Positions 25,728 to 34,613 of a stretch of DNA of 64,000 nt are shown piece after piece; position 1 is the first letter of the stretch, and each line of letters begins with the position of its first letter. The notes beneath the pieces are model-generated. The model saw nothing but the letters and a program-made list of their open reading frames with translations. It was not told the origin of the DNA and made no database searches. A program made the translations under genes and the position numbers. Source of the DNA: Arthrobacter sp. Soil762 (GTDB lineage: Bacteria; Actinomycetota; Actinomycetes; Actinomycetales; Micrococcaceae). The stretch spans positions 222,343-286,342 of the forward strand of contig NZ_LMSG01000018.1 of the NCBI RefSeq assembly GCF_001428335.1. Reading direction: 5' to 3'.

Positions 25728-26389
25728 TGGCGGCAAAGGCCCCCAAGGTAACCGCTCCCCGGCTCTCGCCGGTCAGTCTGGAGGATGTCACGGATGATCC
25801 GGCCCCGGACTTCCAGCGTGGTGAAAGGTACGACGGCGTCCGGTACAGCCGGGCGGTCGCCGACGGTCTGGAGCTGAGCGGCACGGATTTTGCCGAGTGT
25901 GAGTTCCAGGGCGTCTCCTTTAATGACACCCAGCTCCGCGGGGCCACGTTCCGGGACTGCATCCTGTCCGAGCTGTACGCGCCGGTGTTCCGGGCCGCCC
26001 GCTCCACGTGGCGGGACGTGCAGTTGAACAATCCCCGGCTGGGCTCCGCTGAGCTGTATGAGACCGGCTGGCAGTCGGTCCGGATCGACGGCGGCAAGCT
26101 GGACTTCCTGAATCTGCGCGGCTCCAAGCTGACGGACGTTGTCATCAGCGACTGCATCATCAACGAATTGGACCTCGGTTCCGCCTCCGGGACGCGCGTG
26201 GCGCTCAAGAACTGCACCATCGGCACCCTGGATCTCACAGGCTCGCGGCTGAAGGACTTTGACCTTCGCGGCACGGATTTCCGGACCATCAGCGGCCTCG
26301 GCAGCCTGGCCGGCGTGGTGATCGACGACTATCAGCTCAGCCTGCTGGCGCCGCTCCTGGCTGGGCACCTCGGCGTCCTTGTCCTGTGA
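25727..26389 (+). CDS. Pentapeptide-repeat protein
   Basis: The product has 220 aa from a GTG at 25727 that overlaps the upstream stop. From about residue 45 the sequence follows the A(D/N)LxX pentapeptide pattern, for example GTDFAECEFQGVSF, LRGATFRDC, LNLRGSKLTDVVI, LDLTGSRLKDFDLRG. This predicts a right-handed quadrilateral beta-helix. Some relatives mimic DNA and protect gyrase from quinolones, but the first 40 residues and C-terminus here give no sign of that. Coupled to the SRPBCC gene. Confidence 0.85.
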   Translation: MAAKAPKVTAPRLSPVSLEDVTDDPAPDFQRGERYDGVRYSRAVADGLELSGTDFAECEFQGVSFNDTQLRGATFRDCILSELYAPVFRAARSTWRDVQLNNPRLGSAELYETGWQSVRIDGGKLDFLNLRGSKLTDVVISDCIINELDLGSASGTRVALKNCTIGTLDLTGSRLKDFDLRGTDFRTISGLGSLAGVVIDDYQLSLLAPLLAGHLGVLVL

Positions 26390-26420
26390 GTGTAGTCTTT
26401 ATAGAACGAACGGTCGGTAA
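26379..26420 (+). promoter_or_regulatory. Thiolase promoter with PaaR-like operator
   Basis: TTGTCC (26379-26384), a 17-bp spacer and TAGAAC (26402-26407) form a promoter. ACGAACGGTCGGTAA (26406-26420) overlaps the -10 box and start. The same half-site, CGGTA/TACCG with CGAACG, recurs before paaZ, the TetR gene and paaI. Confidence 0.7.
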
Positions 26421-26481
26421 ATAGGGCGGTCACTGGACGGCCCCGAAGATTCCGGCTCCCTGGCGTAAAGGATTTGTTCTT

Positions 26482-27693
26482 ATGGTCGAGGCTTTTCTTG
26501 TTGGCGGCGTCCGCACTCCCGTGGGCAGGTATGGCGGTGCGTTATCGGCGGTCCGTCCTGATGATCTGGCTGCACTGGTGGTCCGGGAGGCCGTGTCCCG
26601 AGCGGGCCTGGACCCGGACAGTATCGAGGAAGTCATCCTGGGCAACGCAAACGGCGCTGGCGAGGAGAACCGCAACGTGGCCCGGATGGCAGTCCTGCTG
26701 GCCGGGCTTCCCCTCCACATCCCGGGAATCACCGTCAACCGGCTGTGCGCGTCGGGGCTGAGCGCCATCATCCAGGCCAGCCAGATGATCAAGTCCGGCG
26801 CTGCGGACGTGGTGATCGCCGGCGGGGTAGAGTCCATGAGCCGTGCGCCGTGGGCCCAGGAAAAACCCGCCACGGCGTTCGCGAAGCCGGGCCAGATCTT
26901 TGACACGTCCATCGGCTGGCGCTTCGTCAACCCCCTCTTCCAGAAGGGCGGGCTGGCGCGTGGCGGCAAGATGACTTACTCCATGCCGGAAACAGCCGAA
27001 GAAGTGGCCCGCGTGGACGGCATCACCCGCGAGGACGCCGATGCCTTCGCGGTCCGCTCCCACGAGCGTTCCCTCGCCGCCATTGCCGCGGGCCGCTTCA
27101 GGGACGAAATCGTGGCCGTGACGGTCAAGTCCCGCAAGTCCGAAACCGTGGTGGACACCGATGAAGGCCCGCGTGCCGGCACCACCCTGGATGTCCTGGC
27201 CGGGTTGCGCCCCGTGGTTCCGGGCGGTTCAGTGGTCACGGCCGGGAACTCGTCCACGCTGAACGACGGTGCTTCGGCCATCATCGTCGCGTCCGAGGCC
27301 GCCATCGCCCGGCTGGGCCTGACGCCGCGTGCCCGGATCATCGACGGCGCCTCCGCCGGCTGCGAACCAGAAATCATGGGCATCGGCCCGGTCCCGGCGA
27401 CGCAGAAAGTGCTCGCACGGAGCGGCCTCAGCGCTGGTGACCTGGGCGCCGTCGAGCTTAACGAAGCGTTCGCCACGCAGTCGCTCGCGAGCATGCGCCG
27501 GCTCGGGCTGGACCCGGAGATTGTGAATAACGACGGCGGCGCCATCAGTTTGGGGCATCCGCTCGGTTCCAGCGGATCACGGCTTGCCATTACCCTGTTG
27601 GGCCGGATGGAACGCGAGGACGCCAAAATCGGCCTGGCTACGATGTGCGTCGGCGTGGGCCAGGGCACCGCGATGCTGCTGGAGCGTGTCTGA
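26482..27693 (+). CDS. paaJ: Thiolase, 3-oxoadipyl-CoA/PaaJ type
   Basis: The product has 403 aa. It is a thiolase with the acyl-accepting Cys89 in VNRLCASGL, GHPLGSSG carrying the catalytic His near residue 357, and the second Cys in TMCVGVGQG near 388. The RNVARMAVLLAGLP block resembles PcaF/PaaJ, which cleave 3-oxoadipyl-CoA or 3-oxo-5,6-dehydrosuberyl-CoA. Since paaZ, paaK and paaI lie nearby under the same operator, the phenylacetate route is the best guess; a general acetoacetyl-CoA thiolase role cannot be excluded. It heads a three-gene overlapping operon. Confidence 0.8.
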   Translation: MVEAFLVGGVRTPVGRYGGALSAVRPDDLAALVVREAVSRAGLDPDSIEEVILGNANGAGEENRNVARMAVLLAGLPLHIPGITVNRLCASGLSAIIQASQMIKSGAADVVIAGGVESMSRAPWAQEKPATAFAKPGQIFDTSIGWRFVNPLFQKGGLARGGKMTYSMPETAEEVARVDGITREDADAFAVRSHERSLAAIAAGRFRDEIVAVTVKSRKSETVVDTDEGPRAGTTLDVLAGLRPVVPGGSVVTAGNSSTLNDGASAIIVASEAAIARLGLTPRARIIDGASAGCEPEIMGIGPVPATQKVLARSGLSAGDLGAVELNEAFATQSLASMRRLGLDPEIVNNDGGAISLGHPLGSSGSRLAITLLGRMEREDAKIGLATMCVGVGQGTAMLLERV

Positions 27694-28481
27694 TGCCCGC
27701 CCCGGACGGCGCGAACGGACACTTAAGCACCGTTGCATTCCGCACGCTCCTGGTCGAGGAGCGGGAGGACCGCGTGGTGGTCCTCCTCAACCGACCGGAA
27801 GTCCGGAATGCCATCGACCAGCAGATGGTGGACGAACTGCACGTGGTCTGCGCTGCGCTGGAGCAGAATCCCAAAGTCCTGATCATCTCAGGGGTCGACG
27901 GCGTCTTCGCCTCAGGTGCGGACATCGCCCAGCTGCGCGAGCGGCGCCGCGATGATGCCCTGCAAGGCATCAATTCCACGATCTTCGTGCGGATCGCCAA
28001 GCTGCCCATGCCGGTCATTGCCGCCCTGGACGGGTACTGCCTGGGCGGCGGCGCCGAGCTCGCCTACGCCGCAGACTTCCGGATCGGAACGCCCAGTGTC
28101 CGGATCGGCAACCCTGAAGCAGGGCTGGGGATCCTGGCCGCGGCCGGGGCCAGCTGGCGTTTAAGGGAGCTGGTGGGGGAGCCGCTGGCCAAGCAGATCT
28201 TGCTCGCGGGCTTGGTGCTCCGGGCGGAGGAGGCCCTGGCTGCCAGCCTCATCACCGAAATCCACGAGGCGCCGGACCTGATGGATGCCGCGCACAACCT
28301 GGCGGACCGGATCGGCCGCCAGGACCCGCTGGCCGTGCGGATTACAAAGTCGGTTTTCCACGCCCCGGCCGAAGCCCACCCGCTGATTGACCAGCTGGCA
28401 CAGGGGATCCTTTTTGAATCCCAGGCCAAGTTTGAACGCATGCAGGCTTTCCTCGACAAGAAATCAGAGAAGAAACCATGA
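27693..28481 (+). CDS. Enoyl-CoA hydratase/isomerase, PaaF/PaaG-like
   Basis: The product has 262 aa from the ATG at 27693, which overlaps the thiolase stop (TGATG). It has the crotonase fold: oxyanion-hole segments ASGADI near residue 72 and GYCLGGGAELA near 113, and the catalytic Glu pair in GGGAE and NPEAGLG. It should hydrate or isomerise unsaturated CoA esters between the PaaABCE/PaaG/PaaZ steps and the thiolase. Which of PaaF or PaaG it replaces cannot be decided by motif. Confidence 0.87.
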   Translation: MPAPDGANGHLSTVAFRTLLVEEREDRVVVLLNRPEVRNAIDQQMVDELHVVCAALEQNPKVLIISGVDGVFASGADIAQLRERRRDDALQGINSTIFVRIAKLPMPVIAALDGYCLGGGAELAYAADFRIGTPSVRIGNPEAGLGILAAAGASWRLRELVGEPLAKQILLAGLVLRAEEALAASLITEIHEAPDLMDAAHNLADRIGRQDPLAVRITKSVFHAPAEAHPLIDQLAQGILFESQAKFERMQAFLDKKSEKKP

Positions 28482-29338
28482 CGAACCCGAATCTTCCTTC
28501 CACCGTTGGCGTCCTCGGCGGCGGCCGCATGGGCGCGGGGATCGCCCACGCCTTCCTGATCAGCGGGGCCAACGTCTTGGTGGTGGAGCGCGATGAAGCG
28601 TCCGCCGTAGCCGCCCGGGAACGCGTGGAATCCGCAGCCGCCAAGAGCATCGAACGTGGAGCTACTGACGGCAACCTGGATGAGATGGTGTCGCGCCTCG
28701 CCGTCACGGTCGATTACGACGACTTCAAGGACCGCCAGCTGGTGGTAGAGGCCGTTCCCGAAGACTGGGACCTGAAGGTCACCTCGCTCCGCGGCATCGA
28801 GGAGCGCCTGGCCGATGACGCCTACCTGGCCTCCAACACGTCGTCCCTGTCCGTCAACGGCCTGGCCCGCGAGCTCAAGCGGCCGCAGAACTTCCTGGGC
28901 CTGCACTTCTTCAACCCCGTCCCCGCCTCCACCCTCATCGAAGTGGTGCTCGGCGAACAGACCTCCCCGGGCCTGGCTGCCGCGGCGAAAAAGTGGGTCG
29001 AGGCACTCGGCAAGACCGCCGTCGTCGTCAATGACGCACCGGGCTTTGCCTCGTCACGGCTGGGCGTGGCCATCGCATTGGAGGCGATGCGCATGGTGGA
29101 GGAGGGGGTGGCCTCCGCGGCGGACATCGACGCCGCCATGGTCCTGGGCTACAAGCACCCCACCGGCCCGCTGCGAACCACGGATATCGTGGGCCTGGAC
29201 GTGCGGCTGGGCATCGCCGAGTACCTGCATTCCACGCTGGGGGAGCGGTTCGCGCCGCCGCAGATCCTCAAGGATAAGGTGGCCCGCGGAGAGCTTGGGC
29301 GGAAGACCGGCAAGGGATTCTTCGACTGGGCTGAGTAG
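28478..29338 (+). CDS. paaH: 3-hydroxyacyl-CoA dehydrogenase, PaaH-like
   Basis: The product has 286 aa. The NAD-binding motif is GVLGGGRMGAGIA near residues 8-20. ASNTSSLSVN near 117 and HFFNPVP near 138 carry the catalytic Ser and His, and the C-terminal dimer domain has NDAPGFASSRL. It oxidises 3-hydroxyacyl-CoA, such as 3-hydroxyadipyl-CoA or 3-hydroxybutyryl-CoA. The ATG overlaps the hydratase stop by 4 bp. Length is standard for PaaH/Hbd. Confidence 0.87.
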   Translation: MTNPNLPSTVGVLGGGRMGAGIAHAFLISGANVLVVERDEASAVAARERVESAAAKSIERGATDGNLDEMVSRLAVTVDYDDFKDRQLVVEAVPEDWDLKVTSLRGIEERLADDAYLASNTSSLSVNGLARELKRPQNFLGLHFFNPVPASTLIEVVLGEQTSPGLAAAAKKWVEALGKTAVVVNDAPGFASSRLGVAIALEAMRMVEEGVASAADIDAAMVLGYKHPTGPLRTTDIVGLDVRLGIAEYLHSTLGERFAPPQILKDKVARGELGRKTGKGFFDWAE

Positions 29339-29347
29339 GATTTCCGG

Positions 29348-29956
29348 GTGACCCTCTTTGAACCCCTCACTCTGACCGGCCGGCACGTGATTCTTGAGCC
29401 GCTGAAGCACGATCACCATGATGATCTGGTGGCGGCCGCACAGGATGGCGATCTGTGGAAGCTCTGGTACACGTCTGTCCCGGCGCCGGACGGGATGGCG
29501 GCGGAGATCGACCGCAGGCTGGCGATGCAGGAGCAGGGGTCCATGCTGCCGTTCACCACGCGGCTGATCGATCCTGCCACCGGCGGCCCGGGCCGGATCA
29601 TCGGCATGACCACCTACATGAATATCGACGCCGGCACGCCCCGCGTGGAGATCGGCTCCACCTGGAATGCGGCGTCAGTTCACGGCAGCGGCACCAACCC
29701 GGATTCCAAACTGCTGCTGTTGCGCCACGCCTTCGAAACGCTGGGCTGCGTGGCTGTGGAGTTTTGTACGCACTGGCTGAACCACCAGTCCAGGGAGGCC
29801 ATCGCGAGGCTCGGTGCGAAGCAGGACGGCGTGCTGCGCAGCCACCGTCGGACCAGCGACGGCGTCCTGCGTGACACCGTGGTGTTCTCTATCCTGGAGC
29901 ACGAATGGCCGATGGTACGGAACGGGCTGGAGCACAGGCTCGCCAAGCGCCGGTAG
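29348..29956 (+). CDS. GNAT-family acetyltransferase
   Basis: The product has 202 aa from a GTG at 29348, 9 bp after the dehydrogenase stop. The layout is RimJ/RimL-like: LTGRHVILEPL at the N-terminus, MTTYMNIDAGTPRVEIGSTW, and AIARLGAKQDGVLRSHRRTSDG with the usual C-terminal strand. The cofactor loop is weak (HGSGTNPDSK). It probably acetylates a protein N-terminus or small amine. It may be cotranscribed with the paa genes by chance of location. Confidence 0.82.
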   Translation: MTLFEPLTLTGRHVILEPLKHDHHDDLVAAAQDGDLWKLWYTSVPAPDGMAAEIDRRLAMQEQGSMLPFTTRLIDPATGGPGRIIGMTTYMNIDAGTPRVEIGSTWNAASVHGSGTNPDSKLLLLRHAFETLGCVAVEFCTHWLNHQSREAIARLGAKQDGVLRSHRRTSDGVLRDTVVFSILEHEWPMVRNGLEHRLAKRR

Positions 29957-29987
29957 GGGCGCTTGGCGAGCGTGTTGGCGGAGCGGG

Positions 29988-30881
29988 TTAGCGGCGGGCG
30001 AGCGCCTGGAGGTTCACCGCGGCGGTGAGGGCGTCGGCGTATGCCTGATGTCCTTCTGCGTTGGGGTGGAAATTCTGGAGGGCAAAGGGGTCGGCCGGAT
30101 TGAAGTTGATCCACGGCACGGCTGAATTAATTGCGTGTCCGGCGAACTCCTCAGTGACGTCGACGTACACGGCGTTGGCCTTTGCTGCGGCGTTGGCGGT
30201 AGCCACGGCTTGGGTGATGGTGTAGTTAAGAGCCATCGTGCCTGCGTTGACCAGCCTTTGCGCGTCCGGGGTCAGGAGCGTCGGCCCGCCTGCGGGATCA
30301 AAAAGGAGCGGGTAACCAGACACCACAATTTTGGTGCGCGGGGCTGCCTGGTGGATGGCGGTCAGCGCTTCCACCAGGTCGGCTTGAATGACGGGAAACC
30401 TGGTCTGGCCTGCTTGTATCGTCTGGAGGCAGACATCGATGGTGGACACTGCGCAGACAGCCAACGGTGTGGTGAAGTCAAGGTCATTGGCCCCGGCAGT
30501 CAACGTGACCAGTTCGGTCCGGCCGGAGAGTCCCTCGGAAGCGTCGAGGGCCGCTATCTGCTCCATGACGCTAGGTATGCCCCCGGGTCCATCATCCGGA
30601 ATGATCGCTCCGCCGCATGCCCCGTTGCTGACAACGTCGTCAACAATGGCCAGGGCTGTCAGGATGTTGACGTAACCTCCGTCGGTTTTCACACACGGGG
30701 GAGGCGTTATGTAAGACCCCGCACCCACCCCGGCCGTGTAAGAGTCGCCGACCGCCACGAGGTCGACATCCGGAACCGGCGCCGCTTCGGCCGGGATGGC
30801 CGCGAAGCCCAAAGCCATTGCCACGGTGGCGAGGCCTGCTGCAAAAGCCGAGCGTCGCCGTCGTACTGCTGAAGCTGTCAT
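29988..30881 (-). CDS. Secreted SGNH/GDSL-type esterase
   Basis: The product has 297 aa. A signal peptide (basic start, hydrophobic core, AEAAP cleavage region near residue 33) sends it out of the cell. SGNH block I is GDSYTAG with Ser47; GANDLDF holds the oxyanion Asn; HPNAEGH holds the catalytic His272. The Asp normally three residues before that His is Gln269 here (QNFHPN), so the triad may be a dyad or be completed by a main-chain carbonyl. Six cysteines suggest disulfides. Substrate unknown; carboxyl ester or lipid likely. Confidence 0.85.
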   Translation of the reverse strand: MTASAVRRRRSAFAAGLATVAMALGFAAIPAEAAPVPDVDLVAVGDSYTAGVGAGSYITPPPCVKTDGGYVNILTALAIVDDVVSNGACGGAIIPDDGPGGIPSVMEQIAALDASEGLSGRTELVTLTAGANDLDFTTPLAVCAVSTIDVCLQTIQAGQTRFPVIQADLVEALTAIHQAAPRTKIVVSGYPLLFDPAGGPTLLTPDAQRLVNAGTMALNYTITQAVATANAAAKANAVYVDVTEEFAGHAINSAVPWINFNPADPFALQNFHPNAEGHQAYADALTAAVNLQALARR

Positions 30882-31079
30882 CGATTTTCCCCTTTTTGAC
30901 TATCCAATTGAATAATTAACACAGGCATGCAACAGTCAACCTACGCCACGCTCACAAGCACGTCACGGGCACGGAGTACTTGTTTTTCAGCGCGGCTCCC
31001 TGCCCGACTACCTGCCCCGCGCGTGCGGGCAGTGGCGGCTGTGTGGTTAGCTGTCCGGGTGGAGACGACAGGGGGAGCC

Positions 31080-31775
31080 GTGAGCTGGGACGGAGCCGTG
31101 AATGCCTGGCACGTTGCCGGCCGCGTTTACCGGATGGGGCGCCGCGAATGGCTCACCGAGACAGGCTGGCGGCAGGCGTACGACGACGGCGTCCGCACCG
31201 TGATTGATCTCCGTAACTCCCGTGAAGCGCAGCGCCGGGACACCGACCCTGCCGTGACCGAAGCGGCCTGGTCCGGCGTCACGATCGTCGCCGCACCCAC
31301 TGAAGAACCCGATGATCCGCGGTTCACGGCCGTCTGCGGACCGTACCTCAAGGATCCCGCCCATTATCTGCACAACGTCCGGCTCTACCCGGAGAAGTTC
31401 GTGGCGGTGTTCCGCGCTGTCGCGGCAGCCGAAGCCGGCGCCGTCGTCATTCATTGCGCGGCGGGCCGGGACCGCAGCGGCATGGTGGCGGCCATGCTGC
31501 AGGACCTCGCCGGCGACCCGGACCAGCTCATTGCGGACGGCTACGCCAAAGCCGCCCGAGGCATCAACGAACGCTTCCGGACGCACGGCCCGCCCCATGC
31601 AGGCGAAGGCCACATTGACGACGCTGAACTGACGCCCTTGCTGGAGCGGCGCGGCCGGGCCGTGGTGGAGTTTGTCCGGGAGTTGGGCACGCGCACCTTC
31701 CTGCTGCGGAACGGACTGTCCGAGGCCGAACTGGGCGCCGTCCTGAGCCTGCTCGGCAGCCGGGTGGCGCCATGA
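31080..31775 (+). CDS. Tyrosine-protein phosphatase (CX5R type)
   Basis: The product has 231 aa using the GTG at 31080, which has GGGGGAG just before it; the GTG at 31059 is the alternative. The active-site loop HCAAGRDRSGM near residues 125-135 is the HCX5R signature. The VIDLRNSRE block and an Asp-bearing loop before it are typical of the bacterial/MptpB-like family (DUF-type Y_phosphatase3). Targets unknown. Its stop overlaps a tiny membrane-protein ORF (ATGA). Confidence 0.85.
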   Translation: MSWDGAVNAWHVAGRVYRMGRREWLTETGWRQAYDDGVRTVIDLRNSREAQRRDTDPAVTEAAWSGVTIVAAPTEEPDDPRFTAVCGPYLKDPAHYLHNVRLYPEKFVAVFRAVAAAEAGAVVIHCAAGRDRSGMVAAMLQDLAGDPDQLIADGYAKAARGINERFRTHGPPHAGEGHIDDAELTPLLERRGRAVVEFVRELGTRTFLLRNGLSEAELGAVLSLLGSRVAP

Positions 31776-31858
31776 ATTCCATGAAGTATGTGGCGGCGTC
31801 GCTCGCGGTGGCGGGAGTCGCCGCGTACATGGCACGGCGGAGCAATACAGATGAATAG
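31772..31858 (+). CDS. 28-aa single-span membrane peptide
   Basis: The ATG at 31772 overlaps the phosphatase stop (ATGA), and the TAG at 31856-31858 overlaps the protease start at 31851. The peptide is one hydrophobic span (KYVAASLAVAGVAAYMAR) with a basic end and a polar tail. The double overlap and the codon pattern support translation. Function unknown; a modulator or leader for its neighbours is possible. Confidence 0.55.
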   Translation: MNSMKYVAASLAVAGVAAYMARRSNTDE

Positions 31859-33977
31859 AACGAAAGCGATGGCACACAGTTTGAAATGCGTATTTGCGGC
31901 AGCAGCGGCTGCCGGAGTGGCACTTTCCGTGGGGCTCGGGGCCGTGCCGGCCTGGGCTGTTGAGCAGCCGGCCGTTGAGCCGTTGCCGGCCGCTTCGCCG
32001 CCCGCTCCGTCGCCGGCCCCTTCCTCGGCGGACGCTGCGGAACGCCCGACGGCGGGAGGTTCCGGAGGCGGTGACGCGCAGCCCAGCGACGCCCACCCCG
32101 GCGACGCCGGCCTTCGGGAAGCTGCCCTCCGCGATCTTGGCCTGACCCCCGAAGAGTTCGCGGCTGCGGGCCAGCTGGGCAAGCAGGCCGCGGACGTTGT
32201 GGCGGCCCTGCAGGATATCTCCGGCTACCTCGGAACACGGATCCACGATGGCCGCATTTTGGTTGCCGGCACCGGGGCCGAGCTCAAGGCCGAGATTGCC
32301 CGGCTCAGCGCGACCATCCCGGCCGTGACCCTTGACGCTCCACCTGCCGCGCCGCCGTCGGACGCTCCGACTGAGGACACTGACGCGCCGGCCGCGACGG
32401 GCACCCAGGCGACCGGCACTCCGGCGACCGGCACCGAACTGGCCCGGAGCACCCAGGAGCTGTACCAGGCGTACCTCCGCGACGTGGGCGCGGCTGGGTT
32501 GCAGGCCGTGGCGTTCACTGGCAGCAAGTTCGTAGTCCGCACGGGCGGCATCAACGGGTCCGAGGCCACGGTGCCTGATGCGGCCGACGACGCCGGAAAT
32601 TCGAGCCTCACCGGCCCCAGCCTCACCAGCCCAAACTCGGACGGCAAGATCTCGCCCGCCGAGTTTGTGGCCCGCTACGCCAACGTGCAGCTCGACGCCG
32701 GGGCGCCGCTCGCGCCGCAGGCCGACCTTTCCGGTGGCCAGGGCTACTTCACCGACATCGGAGAAATCTGCTCCGCTGGCTTTTCAGTTTTTGACCCGGC
32801 AGGCCTGCCGGGCGTCCTCACCGCCGGACATTGCACTGATGACGGCGCCGCGGCAACGGCCACCGTGGAATTTCCGCAATGGAACCGTAGCGACCTGTTG
32901 GGGACCTTCGGGTTCAGCCAGTTCGGCGGACCCGGAAACACCTCGGTCCTGCGCCCCGGCAACGATGATGACCCCGGCAACGTCGGCACGGACATCGCCG
33001 TTATTGGTCAGCTTCGCGCCGACCTCGATCCACTGCCCGCCGCCAGCACATGGAACGATCCCTCGCAGGCCGGCAGGGACGTCAAGATCATCGGAACGGC
33101 CGCCCCGGTGATCGGCATGCCGGTCTGTCGCTCCGGCCGAACCTCAGCGTGGTCCTGCGGATCCATCGACGAGGTGGGGATCTATGTGGCAGGCGGGCTC
33201 AACTATGCGACGGATCCGACAGACCTGCGGGCCTTCAACGGTTTCCTGTCCTTCGATGTCCAGTCCAGCGGCGGCGATTCCGGCGGGCCCTGGGTCAGCG
33301 GCAACTACGCGGTGGGCACCCACTCGGCAGGAGAAGAGGCACCCAAACCAAACGAAGCGCCGCCGGTAAACTTCGCCGTGGCCGCCACGCTGCAGGACTC
33401 ATTGACGGTACTTCCCGGCTACCAGCTGGAACTCTTCCTCAACAAGCCGACGGTGACGTCGCCCGCGGCGGGGGCAACGTTCGACGCCGGCCAGACCGTT
33501 ACCGGCATGGTGGCCGCGGCTCCGGCGTCGGCTGTCGCGGCGGGTTCGAAGGTCAGGATCACCGTGAGTGGGCAGGGGCCTCTTGAGGTTCCCGTGGATG
33601 CTGGCGGTGCGTGGTCCTTTACTGCCCCCGCGGTGGCCGGCCCGCTGCGTTTCACGGCCGAAACGGTCAACGGATTCAGCACATCCGGAGCCGTGGCCTT
33701 CGACTTCGCCCCGGTCAGCCAGCCCTCCCAGCCAGCCCCGCAATCTCAGCCCCCGGCCGAGGTGCCGGCCACGAACGGTGCGCTGCCCCCAAAACGTGAC
33801 AGCGCCGCCGTCGTACGTCCGCTGGGTGACAGCCGGGCCGCTGACCTGGCCAACACCGGCGCCTCCGGGCTGATTCTGTTCGCCGGTCTGGCGGCTGGGG
33901 CGCTAGCCGTCGGCGGTGTGTTCCTGGTGTTGGCGAAGCGGCGGCGGATTCGGCAGCGCCCCACCCCAACTGACTAG
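31851..33977 (+). CDS. Secreted S1-family serine protease with LAxTG anchor
   Basis: The product has 708 aa. A signal peptide (residues 1-36, PAWA cleavage) is followed by a Pro/Ala/Ser spacer and an alpha-lytic-protease-like pro-domain (about 85-180). The catalytic domain has His327 (TAGHC), Asp381 (VGTDIAV) and Ser477 (GGDSGGP). An Ig-like/FIVAR-type beta domain and a proline-rich stalk follow. The end is LANTG (666-670), a hydrophobic helix and KRRR, a class E sortase signal (LAxTG). The protease is therefore made as a zymogen and covalently attached to the peptidoglycan. Confidence 0.88.
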   Translation: MNRTKAMAHSLKCVFAAAAAAGVALSVGLGAVPAWAVEQPAVEPLPAASPPAPSPAPSSADAAERPTAGGSGGGDAQPSDAHPGDAGLREAALRDLGLTPEEFAAAGQLGKQAADVVAALQDISGYLGTRIHDGRILVAGTGAELKAEIARLSATIPAVTLDAPPAAPPSDAPTEDTDAPAATGTQATGTPATGTELARSTQELYQAYLRDVGAAGLQAVAFTGSKFVVRTGGINGSEATVPDAADDAGNSSLTGPSLTSPNSDGKISPAEFVARYANVQLDAGAPLAPQADLSGGQGYFTDIGEICSAGFSVFDPAGLPGVLTAGHCTDDGAAATATVEFPQWNRSDLLGTFGFSQFGGPGNTSVLRPGNDDDPGNVGTDIAVIGQLRADLDPLPAASTWNDPSQAGRDVKIIGTAAPVIGMPVCRSGRTSAWSCGSIDEVGIYVAGGLNYATDPTDLRAFNGFLSFDVQSSGGDSGGPWVSGNYAVGTHSAGEEAPKPNEAPPVNFAVAATLQDSLTVLPGYQLELFLNKPTVTSPAAGATFDAGQTVTGMVAAAPASAVAAGSKVRITVSGQGPLEVPVDAGGAWSFTAPAVAGPLRFTAETVNGFSTSGAVAFDFAPVSQPSQPAPQSQPPAEVPATNGALPPKRDSAAVVRPLGDSRAADLANTGASGLILFAGLAAGALAVGGVFLVLAKRRRIRQRPTPTD

Positions 33978-34018
33978 CATTTGACGTCGTCAAACCCGTG
34001 AATGACGACGCTAAATGC
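33977..34018. terminator. Bidirectional terminator between convergent genes
   Basis: GCATTTGACGTCGTCA (33977-33992) pairs with 34003-34018 at 14 of 16 positions around a 10-nt loop. It starts in the protease stop codon and separates it from the convergent thioesterase gene. Confidence 0.75.
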
Positions 34019-34040
34019 GACCTACTTGGGGGTGGGAGGG

Positions 34041-34481
34041 CTACTTCTTCTTCATCAGCAGGTTGGTGATGCGCAGGGTGCAGAGGCGCTGGCCGGCGTC
34101 GTTGGTGATCAGGACCTCGTGCGTGGTCAGGGTGCCGCCGAGGTGGATGGGCGTGGCGGTGATGGTGATCTGACCCTCGCGCGCGGAGCGGTGGTGCGTC
34201 GCGGAGACGTCCACTCCCACGGCAGTTTTCCCCAACGTGCTGGCGTGGATGACCGCCGCCCAGGAGCCCACAGCTTCGCCCACCGCCAGCGACGCGCCGC
34301 CGTGCAGCAACCCGAACGACTGCCTGTTGCCCTCCACAGGCATCGTCGCCACCACGCGCTCGACCGACTCCTCCAGGATTTTCACGCCCATCTTCTCGTC
34401 GAGCTCGCCGAGGACGATCTTCCACGGCGTGGCGCCCGGGGTGGTGTCCGGCGCAGCGGCGTCGGGGGATAGGGCGGTCAT
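34041..34481 (-). CDS. Hotdog-fold acyl-CoA thioesterase, PaaI family
   Basis: The product has 146 aa from the ATG at 34481, behind AAGGAGA; the frame is open to 34532 but without a better start. LLHGGASLAVGE near residues 60-71 is the PaaI/YbgC-type hotdog motif with the catalytic Asn/Gly/Glu environment, and VGVDVSATHHRSA follows. It hydrolyses acyl-CoA. It is divergent from paaZ across a 130-bp region with a PaaR-like operator, so it is probably part of the same regulon. This is a second thioesterase besides 39399-39884. Confidence 0.85.
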   Translation of the reverse strand: MTALSPDAAAPDTTPGATPWKIVLGELDEKMGVKILEESVERVVATMPVEGNRQSFGLLHGGASLAVGEAVGSWAAVIHASTLGKTAVGVDVSATHHRSAREGQITITATPIHLGGTLTTHEVLITNDAGQRLCTLRITNLLMKKK

Positions 34482-34546
34482 GGGTCTCCTTTTGCGAGGC
34501 TGAACTTCCAGTGTGCGGCACGGCACAGTCATGTACTGTAGACATA

Positions 34547-34568
34547 TTACCGAACGGACGGTCAGTAA
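34547..34568. promoter_or_regulatory. PaaR-like operator between thioesterase and paaZ
   Basis: A 22-bp palindrome centred on CCGAACGGACGGTCAG has 16 of 22 symmetric positions. It shares TTACCGAACG with the sites before the TetR gene and the thiolase. It can serve both divergent genes. Confidence 0.75.
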
Positions 34569-34613
34569 AGCCCTGGCCGCGTTTTGTCCCCGCCTTGGAA
34601 GGACCCGTCAACG

